A stretch of 12,246 bases of DNA from an uncultured Prevotella sp. (lineage in GTDB: Bacteria; Bacteroidota; Bacteroidia; Bacteroidales; Bacteroidaceae): positions 1-12,246 of the forward strand of contig CALCUV010000201.1 in assembly GCA_937906765.1 (NCBI GenBank), read 5' to 3'. Made by a program: the position numbers and the translations under genes. Below are positions 1 through 6,138 of the stretch, piece by piece. Every line of letters begins with the position of its first letter. Position 1 is the stretch's first letter. The notes below the pieces were generated by a model. The model had not been told where the DNA came from. It saw only the letters and a program-made list of their open reading frames with translations, and did not search any database.

Positions 1-214
1 CGTCCGAGCTGGTACCCATATCTTCGAGGGGGATTTCCTGCTCCTTTTCCCATCCGTCGTCGCAGAGGAAGAACGAGGTCATCTGGTCGTCCTTGTATCC
101 GCACGATTTCAAGATGGCTTCGTGGAATTCGAAGAAAGTGGCTTCCGAATCAATCTGTATTTCTCTGATAAAGTCATCCACTTCGTCAGAGATGATAGTA
201 AATCTGTATACCAT
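1..214 (-). CDS. pRiA4b ORF-3-like protein, N-terminal 71 residues (runs off left edge)
   Basis: An open frame starts with ATG at 214-212 and stays open to the window edge, so 71 residues are visible and the C-terminus is missing. The protein begins MVYRFTIISDEVDDF and continues with an aromatic-rich stretch (FFEFHEAILKSCGY, about residues 29-42) and an acidic DDGWEKEQEIPLEDM segment. This pattern of a short beta start, an F-x-E-F-H-x-A-I-L helix and a D-D-x-W turn resembles the plasmid pRiA4b ORF-3 / IS1096 TnpR-like family, which is common as a stand-alone small protein in Bacteroidota and whose function is unknown. The start lies 10 bases after the lpxA stop with no room for a promoter, so it is probably co-transcribed with lpxA. 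The frame is rich in D, E and F and opposes no better frame. Family assignment is from memory of the pattern and is moderately sure; that it is a real gene is more certain. Confidence 0.75.
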   Translation of the reverse strand, partial: MVYRFTIISDEVDDFIREIQIDSEATFFEFHEAILKSCGYKDDQMTSFFLCDDGWEKEQEIPLEDMGTSSD

Positions 215-224
215 AATATTTGGA

Positions 225-992
225 TTATCTGATGATACCTCTTTGCGAACCTTCGATGAACGACACGATGTATTCAATTTCGGGTGTCATCGGGATTTCT
301 TCGCGCACTTGTTTCAAGGCCTCGCTCACATTCTTTCCGCTTTGGTAGATGATGCGATAGGCGTTGTGGATGTTCTCAATCAGTTCGTTGGAGAAGCCGC
401 GACGACGCAAGCCGACGAGGTTGAGCCCGCAATAAGCGATGGGTTCGCGACCGGCAATGATGTATGGAGGAATGTCCTTGCTGGAGCGTGTACCGCCCTG
501 TACCATGGTGTATCCGCCGATGCGGCAGAACTGATGAACCAGTACGGTCGAGCTGATGATGGCATTGTCGTCTACAATCACTTCGCCGGCCAGCTTGGTG
601 GCATTGCCGATGATGCATCCGTTGCCTACAAACGTATCGTGTGCTACATGAACACCTTCCATCAGCAAATTGTTGTTGCCCACTACGGTTTTGCCCTTAG
701 CGGCTGTACCACGGTTGATAGTTACATTCTCACGGATGGTGTTGTTATCACCAATTTCCGCAGTTGTTTCTTCACCTTGGAACTTGAGGTCTTGAGGAAC
801 GGCACCGATGACAGCACCTGGGAACACGGTGTTATTGTTGCCCATACGCGTTCCGTAAAGCAACGTCACACCATTCATTAACTTATTGTTGTTGCCGATA
901 ACTACATTCTTGTCGATATAGCAGAAGGGACCGATTTCGCAATTTTCTCCAATTACAGCCTCGGGGTGGATGTATGCTAAGGGACTAATCAT
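225..992 (-). CDS. lpxA: Acyl-[ACP]--UDP-N-acetylglucosamine O-acyltransferase LpxA
   Basis: LpxA catalyses the first step of lipid A synthesis in the cytoplasm, moving a 3-hydroxyacyl chain from acyl carrier protein to the 3-OH of UDP-GlcNAc. The 255-residue product matches the family length of about 260. Residues 1-180 form the left-handed beta-helix of hexapeptide repeats (for example IGENCEIGPF, VVIGNNNKLMNG, VVGNNNLLMEG). The catalytic histidine is H118 in HVAHDTFVGN, equivalent to E. coli H125. GLRRRGFS (194-201) is the conserved acyl-ACP/CoA-binding loop that opens the C-terminal helical domain. The start at 992 gives the usual MISPLAYIHPEAVIG beginning. It follows lpxC-fabZ after 67 bases, and the next gene begins 10 bases after its stop, as expected for an operon. 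The large open frame on the opposite strand here is its shadow. Confidence 0.97.
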   Translation of the reverse strand: MISPLAYIHPEAVIGENCEIGPFCYIDKNVVIGNNNKLMNGVTLLYGTRMGNNNTVFPGAVIGAVPQDLKFQGEETTAEIGDNNTIRENVTINRGTAAKGKTVVGNNNLLMEGVHVAHDTFVGNGCIIGNATKLAGEVIVDDNAIISSTVLVHQFCRIGGYTMVQGGTRSSKDIPPYIIAGREPIAYCGLNLVGLRRRGFSNELIENIHNAYRIIYQSGKNVSEALKQVREEIPMTPEIEYIVSFIEGSQRGIIR

Positions 993-1036
993 AATAGTTT
1001 AGGGGTTAAGAGGAGTTCTAAATTATGTTGTTTTGT

Positions 1037-1054
1037 GTGCCCAGTGAGAGGCAC
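1037..1054 (-). other. Short GC-rich hairpin after the lpxC-fabZ stop
   Basis: GTGCC (1037-1041) and GGCAC (1050-1054) are perfect inverted arms around an 8-base loop, starting 5 bases after the lpxC-fabZ stop on the transcribed strand. The stem has only five pairs and no T-run follows, so it is not a terminator. At most it is a weak intercistronic RNA structure, and it could be chance. Confidence 0.3.
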
Positions 1055-1059
1055 GGGAT

Positions 1060-2445
1060 TTATTCTTTGTCTTTTGCCAACTGAGCAGTAAAGGTTGCTT
1101 CCATCACACAGTTGTCACCCACAAAGGCAAAACCGCGCATTGAGGCAATACCGTGACGGATGGGCGTAATAAGGCGCACAAGGAAAATGAGTGTGTCGCC
1201 AGGAACTACCTTCTGACGGAATTTCACGTCGTCGATACGCAAGAAATAAGTAGTGTATTTCTCAGGATCGGGAAGTCCGTTGAGCACGAACAAACCGCCA
1301 CACTGCGCAAGCGCTTCGATTTGAAGTACGCCAGGCATTACGGGATTTCCGGGGAAGTGACCTTGGAAGAAGGCTTCGTTGGAAGTTACGTTCTTCACAC
1401 CCACAATCTGCTTCTTGGTAATCTCAATCACCTTGTCCACTAACTGCATGGGATAACGGTGGGGAAGCATACGCTGGATATCGTTAATATCCAAAACGGG
1501 AGCCTTATTGGGATTGTAAGAAGGCGCTTGAACTTCGTTTTGCTTGATTTCCTTGCGGAGTTGACGCGCAAACTTATTATTGATAGTGTGTCCGGGACGC
1601 GTTGCAATAATACGCCCCTTGATGGGGCGACCAATAAGAGCGAGGTCACCGATAATATCAAGCAACTTGTGGCGTGCAGGTTCGTTGGGCCATACGAGAG
1701 GTCGTGTCTGCAAATAACCTAACTGAGTGGCATCGCGATGCTCTACGTTGAGCGAATCAGCCAATTTGTCAAGCGCTTCCTGCTCCATCTGACGTTCGTA
1801 AATAACAATGGCGTTCTGAAGGTCGCCACCCTTAATCAAACCTGCAGCAAGGAGGGGTTGGATTTCGCGAACGAAAACGAAGGTGCGGGCAGATGCTACC
1901 TCGTCTGCGAATTTCGTCATGTCGTCAAGCGTAGCGAATTGACTGCTCAAGAATTGAGAGTCAAACGAAATCATGGACGTGATAGAGAATTGCTCATCGG
2001 GGAGAAGCGTAATCTGCGAACCTGTTGCGGGATCGTTAAATTCCACCTTACGCTTGATAACGTAATAGTCCTTGTCGGCTTCTTGTTCCTCGATACCTAC
2101 ACGCTTGATGTTTTCAACGTAATAATAAGAACTGCCATCAAGGATAGGGAACTCGGGACCGTCAACTTGGATCAAACAGTTGTCAATGCCGAAAGCGTAA
2201 AGCGCAGCAAGACCATGCTCAATGGTAGAGCAACGTGCTTCACCCTTTGCTACGACCGTACCTCTACTGGTGTCGATTACATTTTCAGCAACGGCATCAA
2301 TGATAGGTTGACCTTCGAGGTCGATACGCTGAATTTTATAACCAAAATTCTCGGGGGCAGGATTGAATGTTACTGTCAATTTCAAACCTGTATGGAGTCC
2401 GATACTTGAGAGTGAGAAACTCTCCTTAAGTGTCTTCTGTTTCAT
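1060..2445 (-). CDS. lpxC-fabZ: Bifunctional UDP-3-O-acyl-GlcNAc deacetylase / 3-hydroxyacyl-ACP dehydratase (LpxC-FabZ fusion)
   Basis: This 461-residue protein joins two enzymes. Residues 1 to about 300 are LpxC, the zinc deacetylase that performs the committed step of lipid A synthesis. The zinc ligands are visible as H77 (STIEHGLAAL) and H259/D263 (HKLLDIIGDL); E76 is the expected general base and H286 (RPGHTINN) the second catalytic histidine. After a linker at about 301-317, residues 318-461 are FabZ, the fatty-acid-cycle dehydratase, with LPHRYPM at 327-333, catalytic H363 in GHFPGNPVMPG and E377 in QIEALAQ. Both active sites look intact. The fusion is characteristic of Bacteroidota and physically links a lipid A enzyme with supply of acyl chains from the same 3-hydroxyacyl-ACP pool. 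The start at 2445 gives a normal LpxC N-terminus (MKQKTLKESFSLSSIGLHTG). It lies between lpxD and lpxA, 73 bases after lpxD. Confidence 0.98.
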   Translation of the reverse strand: MKQKTLKESFSLSSIGLHTGLKLTVTFNPAPENFGYKIQRIDLEGQPIIDAVAENVIDTSRGTVVAKGEARCSTIEHGLAALYAFGIDNCLIQVDGPEFPILDGSSYYYVENIKRVGIEEQEADKDYYVIKRKVEFNDPATGSQITLLPDEQFSITSMISFDSQFLSSQFATLDDMTKFADEVASARTFVFVREIQPLLAAGLIKGGDLQNAIVIYERQMEQEALDKLADSLNVEHRDATQLGYLQTRPLVWPNEPARHKLLDIIGDLALIGRPIKGRIIATRPGHTINNKFARQLRKEIKQNEVQAPSYNPNKAPVLDINDIQRMLPHRYPMQLVDKVIEITKKQIVGVKNVTSNEAFFQGHFPGNPVMPGVLQIEALAQCGGLFVLNGLPDPEKYTTYFLRIDDVKFRQKVVPGDTLIFLVRLITPIRHGIASMRGFAFVGDNCVMEATFTAQLAKDKE

Positions 2446-2460
2446 GGGATTGTTTTTCTA

Positions 2461-2513
2461 AATATAGGTACTATAGAAACTATAGGCACTATAAAAAACT
2501 ATAGAAACTATAA
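2461..2513. repeat. 9-10 base imperfect tandem repeat between lpxD and lpxC-fabZ
   Basis: The core ACTATA begins at 2470, 2479, 2488, 2498 and 2507, a period of 9, 9, 10 and 9 bases. A degenerate unit, AATATAGGT, precedes them at 2461. The fullest unit is ACTATAGAA. The 15-base string ACTATAGAAACTATA occurs exactly twice, at 2470-2484 and 2498-2512. The array fills most of the 73 bases between the lpxD stop and the lpxC-fabZ start, ending 16 bases before the latter, so it would lie in the mRNA just ahead of translation start. CTATAG is itself palindromic. Mini-satellite slippage is the simplest origin. A role in promoter spacing, protein binding or translation is only a possibility. Confidence 0.8.
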
Positions 2514-2518
2514 ATCTT

Positions 2519-3562
2519 CTACTGTTGCAGTTGTGCCTTCAACTCTTCGACCTGCTTCTTCAAGTCATTCAATTCGCTATACATTTCAGGAAGGCGCTTG
2601 AATACGACACTTGAACGCATGAATGCCTTAGCATCAATTGCGGGAGAACCTTGAATGGTTTGTCCAGGTTTCTTCACGCTGCCTGCAATACCTGCCTGCG
2701 CTCCAGAAAGCGTGCGATCAGCAATGGTTGCGTGACCTGCAATTCCTACTTGACCACCAAACATACACCATTCGCCAATCTTTGTGCTACCAGCAACACC
2801 AACTTGAGCGGACATGACGGTGTGACTGCCGACTTCTACGTTGTGAGCAATCTGAACCATATTGTCAAGTTTCACACCGCGACGCACGTATGTGCTACCC
2901 ATTGTTGAGCGGTCAACACAGGCATTTGCTCCTATTTCAACGTCATCTTCTATAGTTACGATACCTATTTGAGGAATCTTTTCATAACCATTGGGCGAGG
3001 GAGCGAATCCAAAACCGTCAGCACCGATGACACAACCGGAATGGAGAATCACACGATTACCCACAATGCAATCATGATAAACACTCACGTTGGGATAAAG
3101 AATGCAGTTTTCACCAACCTTGGCGCGCTCTTCAACAACGGCATGAGGATAGAGTTGAGTTCCTGCACCGACTTCGGCATTGTCGCCAACGTAAGCAAAA
3201 GGACCTACGTAGCAATCTTCAGCAACCTTTGCTGATTCGGCAACAAAAGCGAGAGGATGAATGCCTGAACGCTTGCCCTTAAACTGTTCGTAAAGAGTGA
3301 GCAACTTGGCAATGGCTTCGTAAGCATTGGGCACACGAACGAGAGTCGCTGTGTATTCCTTTTCAGGAGTGAAGTCGTTATTTACAAGCACTACACTTGA
3401 CTTCGTTTCATAAAGATAGTGTGCATATTTAGGATTGGCAAGGAAAGAGATTGCTCCTTCTACGCCTTCTTCAATCTTAGCAAATGTCTTTACTGTTGCA
3501 TCGGGATTACCATCAACCGTGCCTTGCAAATAAGTTGCAATCTGTTGAGCAGAAAATTCCAT
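2519..3562 (-). CDS. lpxD: UDP-3-O-(3-hydroxyacyl)glucosamine N-acyltransferase LpxD
   Basis: LpxD adds the second 3-hydroxyacyl chain, at the 2-amino group exposed by LpxC, to form UDP-2,3-diacylglucosamine in the cytoplasm. The 347-residue length is normal. Residues 1-100 form the N-terminal uridine-binding domain ([16 protein letters not shown] at 31-46). Residues 101-310 are a long hexapeptide-repeat beta-helix ([29 protein letters not shown] and more). The catalytic histidine is H240 in [15 protein letters not shown], aligning with E. coli H239. GADGFGFAP at 180-188 is the conserved loop. Residues about 325-347 form a short charged helix ([16 protein letters not shown]), probably the C-terminal trimer helix. 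It is the first lipid A gene of the block here, followed by lpxC-fabZ and lpxA. A promoter probably lies in the 295 bases upstream, because a terminator separates it from susD. Confidence 0.97.
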   Translation of the reverse strand: MEFSAQQIATYLQGTVDGNPDATVKTFAKIEEGVEGAISFLANPKYAHYLYETKSSVVLVNNDFTPEKEYTATLVRVPNAYEAIAKLLTLYEQFKGKRSGIHPLAFVAESAKVAEDCYVGPFAYVGDNAEVGAGTQLYPHAVVEERAKVGENCILYPNVSVYHDCIVGNRVILHSGCVIGADGFGFAPSPNGYEKIPQIGIVTIEDDVEIGANACVDRSTMGSTYVRRGVKLDNMVQIAHNVEVGSHTVMSAQVGVAGSTKIGEWCMFGGQVGIAGHATIADRTLSGAQAGIAGSVKKPGQTIQGSPAIDAKAFMRSSVVFKRLPEMYSELNDLKKQVEELKAQLQQ

Positions 3563-3706
3563 ATAAAAATCTATGTCGATTTATTAATTATCGGGCGGTG
3601 AGAGTTCATTGAAAGGTTTGTTTAAAACCAATAAGGCAGCAGGGTTCGCTACTTGAAAAATACGAATCACCCACAAATTCCGTAGGCACACACCCTCTTT
3701 TCCTCG

Positions 3707-3746
3707 CAAATATCGCAAATAATACCGAAACTAAGGGCATGCAAAA
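3707..3746 (-). promoter_or_regulatory. Weak candidate Bacteroidota-type promoter for lpxD
   Basis: Bacteroidota promoters carry TAnnTTTG near -7 and a TTTG-like element near -33. On the minus strand, TTTTG lies at 3746-3742 and is followed 17 bases later by TATTATTTG (3724-3716), which has one extra base inside the consensus. A second near match, GATATTTG (one mismatch), lies at 3714-3707. Neither is canonical. The 5' leader would be about 145 bases. The assignment rests mainly on the need for a promoter after the terminator. The rest of the 3563-3857 gap shows nothing else I can identify. Confidence 0.25.
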
Positions 3747-3809
3747 CGTTTTTTTTAACTTTATTACACAAAATTTAGACCGCTTGAGGGTAAAACCAGG
3801 ATAAATATC

Positions 3810-3844
3810 AAAAAAAGCGAGGGCAACTCGCGTTACCCTCGCTT
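3810..3844 (-). terminator. Rho-independent terminator after susD
   Basis: Arms AAGCGAGGG (3815-3823) and CCCTCGCTT (3836-3844) pair perfectly. Inside, AAC (3825-3827) and GTT (3832-3834) pair again around a TCGC tetraloop, with a single C/A mismatch between the two stems. On the minus strand the hairpin is followed by a run of T (complement of A at 3810-3816, of which two may pair). It begins 13 bases after the susD stop, the right place and orientation to end the SusCD transcript and insulate lpxD. Confidence 0.88.
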
Positions 3845-3857
3845 CTATCATAGCGAC

Positions 3858-6047
3858 TTAATAAATCGGATTAGGGAGATACCAGTTGCTCTGGTTCTTG
3901 AGGAGTTCATAGATGTAAGTATCCTGCTTGCCAAGAGGCATAACAACATTACCATTTGCATCTACTTCTTCAGCAGCATAAGGTGCTTGGTTAACGGAGC
4001 GATTAGAAATCATCCATGCAAACCATTCATTACCGTCAATGAGACCAGCATTGTTCTTATGGCGAGCCATACGCATGAGGTCGAAGTAACGGAAACCTTC
4101 AAACGCTGTTTCAAGAGCCATTTCGTCAGCAATAAGTGTTTCTACTGCTTCAATTTCCCATTCTTCTGGACCTACAGGAGCAATAGTGTCTGACGTAACA
4201 ATTACGCGAACTGTGTCAGCATAAACAACGCCACTATTGCTACGCGCTGTAGCCTTCTTCGCAGCGAAAGGCATGAGGTAACCAGAACGATTCCATTCTG
4301 CAGCAATACGCTGGTTAACTACATTTGTGTAAGTGTAAAGCGTGTCATTATCGTCTGACTGACCGCAACCGAGAGCATGGATACCTGCTGAATTTGCCCA
4401 CTTAGAATCCGTGAAATCAAGGAAGGGTTTAGACTTCGCACGGAGAAGTTCGTCGGGAGAAATTGCAAGGTTATGAGTACCCTCATGAATTGTGTCTGCA
4501 CTTAATGTTGCATGATAGAACTGGAAGAGTGTATCATTGCTCACAGAATCAGCCTTATCAATAGGAGTGTACTTGATAGAGTCTGTCAATTCGGGGAATT
4601 TGTCATAGTGCAAACCATCGCGAAGAATTGCAAAAGCATGACCGGGGAAACCTGCACGGTTGATGGCTTCAGCGAAACGGAGGTAAACCTGACGCTTGCG
4701 ATATACGTTGATCGCATACTTGAAGTCAAAACGATTAGAAGCAACTCCATCCTGGTTAACGTTGTCAGCTACACCGAACTTATGGATAAAGCGAGGTTTG
4801 CCGTCATCTTCTGTTTGGAAAGAGGGACATGTTGCATTCAATCGACCATCACCTTCTTTGTAGTATTCAACTTCAACATTCGTAACGTCTTCCTTGCTTT
4901 CAGATTCGTAATTCACATAAGTTTGTGCCTTATTGAGGGCAATGTAACGCTGTGAAGGACCAACCTGACGCATCTTTGCATTAGGCTTGATGCTGATTTC
5001 ACCATTCGTAGCAACTTCTTCACCAGAACCTGAAGTTTGGTTGAATGAACTTGTTTCGAAACCATAGATATTAGCAACGCGAGTTAACACGCTACCAAAA
5101 CTCTTGTTTGCAGCAGAGGGAACAAGTGTAATTGTTTCATCAGCAGCATTGGCATAAGAAAGAAGACTACCATACCATCCCTTCAAGTAACCCCAGATAA
5201 GACGCTTTTCTTCATTAATCTTGGGGAACATAGCAGAAACTGCATGACCACTCTTAACTGCAGCTGCGGCATTTTCTTCCAACCAAGTGTAGTAGTACAT
5301 CGCTGCCTTTTCATAGTCTGCAGTACCATTACCGCGGAGGAGGTAGAGGTCACCTAATACGAGGTCAGAGGGGAAGAGCATCAACTTGTGAGTAATGTCA
5401 ACACCACTCTTACCAGTCTTGAACTGACCATAGTTGGGGAAACCATAAGTCTTTTCAAACTGTGCAGCAAGGAGCAATGTAGGTTCGAGCAAATCAATAA
5501 GGTTATCAGGTGTTGCCCAACCTTCAGCAGGATTAGTTTCCCAACCTGTATTCGCATTATCTACGGGAACTGTAATGAAAGGTACGCGACCATAGTTTTG
5601 TACCAACTGCATATAAGTCCATGCGCGAACCATGTGTACCTGAGCAATTTCCTTACGCATGTACAAGATGTCATTCTTAATTGCGTTGGAGTCTGCCTTG
5701 GCAAGGTAGAAATTACATTGGTTAATAACCTTGTAATATGCAGCACGATTCAATAACGCTGATTCACCATCCTTCAAGGAAGCATCAAAGCGAGCAATAC
5801 GTGCAATAGAATCTGAACTATACATCGTAGTGTCAGCAAGGTCTGCACGAACTTCATTCAAAATGATGTTCTGCTCAACCATATCCTGAACATTACGCAT
5901 AATACCGAGATAGAAGTTTACCGTGTCCTTACCGTTAAAGCCTTCGGTATAACGTTCCATATCAGGAGTCAGCATATCTTCACATGAAGTGGTAAACACA
6001 CCAAAACCAGCAAGGAAGACAAAGAGGCTTACAATTGATTTTTTCAT
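3858..6047 (-). CDS. SusD/RagB family outer-membrane lipoprotein
   Basis: SusD-like proteins sit on the cell surface as a lid over their partner SusC-like barrel and capture glycan or peptide substrates. A lipoprotein signal occupies residues 1-21 with FTTSC, so C22 would be lipidated; acidic E-D follows it, as in Bacteroidota surface-export signals. Family hallmarks are YYKVINQCNFYLAKAD (104-119) and KEIAQVHMVRAWTYMQLVQ (132-150), the TPR-like helices with the VRAxxYxxL core, and the C-terminal AFEGFRYFDLMRMARHKNN (648-666) ending in WYLPNPIY. At 729 residues it is longer than the usual 500-600; the extra length lies in the variable centre. It follows the susC-like gene by 91 bases, a gap holding a hairpin, and is followed by a terminator, so it is the last gene of the operon. 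The substrate is not apparent. Confidence 0.94.
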   Translation of the reverse strand: MKKSIVSLFVFLAGFGVFTTSCEDMLTPDMERYTEGFNGKDTVNFYLGIMRNVQDMVEQNIILNEVRADLADTTMYSSDSIARIARFDASLKDGESALLNRAAYYKVINQCNFYLAKADSNAIKNDILYMRKEIAQVHMVRAWTYMQLVQNYGRVPFITVPVDNANTGWETNPAEGWATPDNLIDLLEPTLLLAAQFEKTYGFPNYGQFKTGKSGVDITHKLMLFPSDLVLGDLYLLRGNGTADYEKAAMYYYTWLEENAAAAVKSGHAVSAMFPKINEEKRLIWGYLKGWYGSLLSYANAADETITLVPSAANKSFGSVLTRVANIYGFETSSFNQTSGSGEEVATNGEISIKPNAKMRQVGPSQRYIALNKAQTYVNYESESKEDVTNVEVEYYKEGDGRLNATCPSFQTEDDGKPRFIHKFGVADNVNQDGVASNRFDFKYAINVYRKRQVYLRFAEAINRAGFPGHAFAILRDGLHYDKFPELTDSIKYTPIDKADSVSNDTLFQFYHATLSADTIHEGTHNLAISPDELLRAKSKPFLDFTDSKWANSAGIHALGCGQSDDNDTLYTYTNVVNQRIAAEWNRSGYLMPFAAKKATARSNSGVVYADTVRVIVTSDTIAPVGPEEWEIEAVETLIADEMALETAFEGFRYFDLMRMARHKNNAGLIDGNEWFAWMISNRSVNQAPYAAEEVDANGNVVMPLGKQDTYIYELLKNQSNWYLPNPIY

Positions 6048-6070
6048 TGTAGTAATTGTTTATAGGTTCT

Positions 6071-6119
6071 GTGAGAAGGTGTAGGGAGGAAAGGTATTCA
6101 CTCCCCTATCACCTTTCAC
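6071..6119 (-). other. Large intercistronic hairpin between susC-like and susD-like genes
   Basis: The segments 6071-6088 and 6101-6119 are long inverted arms (GTGAGAAGGTGTAGGGAG against CTCCCCTATCACCTTTCAC) with only small bulges and a 12-base loop. The structure begins 19 bases after the susC stop and ends 23 bases before the susD start. On the transcribed strand it is followed by AGAACC, not a T-run, so it does not look like an intrinsic terminator. A 3' barrier against RNA decay, or a processing site that sets the susC:susD ratio, is a reasonable inference but is not shown. Confidence 0.65.
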
Positions 6120-6138
6120 TTATACCATGTACGTACGA

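Noticed and set aside
93..881. 262-codon open frame on the plus strand
   Set aside because: It lies antisense over lpxA, whose hexapeptide repeats and catalytic motif are unmistakable; the plus-strand product shows no family pattern.
1738..2409. 223-codon open frame on the plus strand
   Set aside because: Antisense to the LpxC half of the fusion protein, with no recognisable motif.
2461..2513. CRISPR array
   Set aside because: Units are 9-10 bases and directly adjoining, with no spacers and no cas genes.
2446..2518. Canonical promoter for lpxC-fabZ
   Set aside because: No TAnnTTTG element on the minus strand in this gap; TTTG is absent, so co-transcription from lpxD is more likely.
3606..3851. 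81-codon minus-strand frame in the susD-lpxD gap
   Set aside because: Its start overlaps the terminator stem, and its Cys/Phe-rich product looks like translated non-coding DNA; no domain or convincing initiation context.
4512..4955. 147-codon plus-strand frame inside the susD-like gene
   Set aside because: Shadow of the SusD coding strand; hydrophobic, Cys-rich product without a recognisable domain.
6071..6119. Rho-independent terminator between susC and susD
   Set aside because: Strong stem, but no T-run on the transcribed strand, and termination here would cut off susD from its partner.
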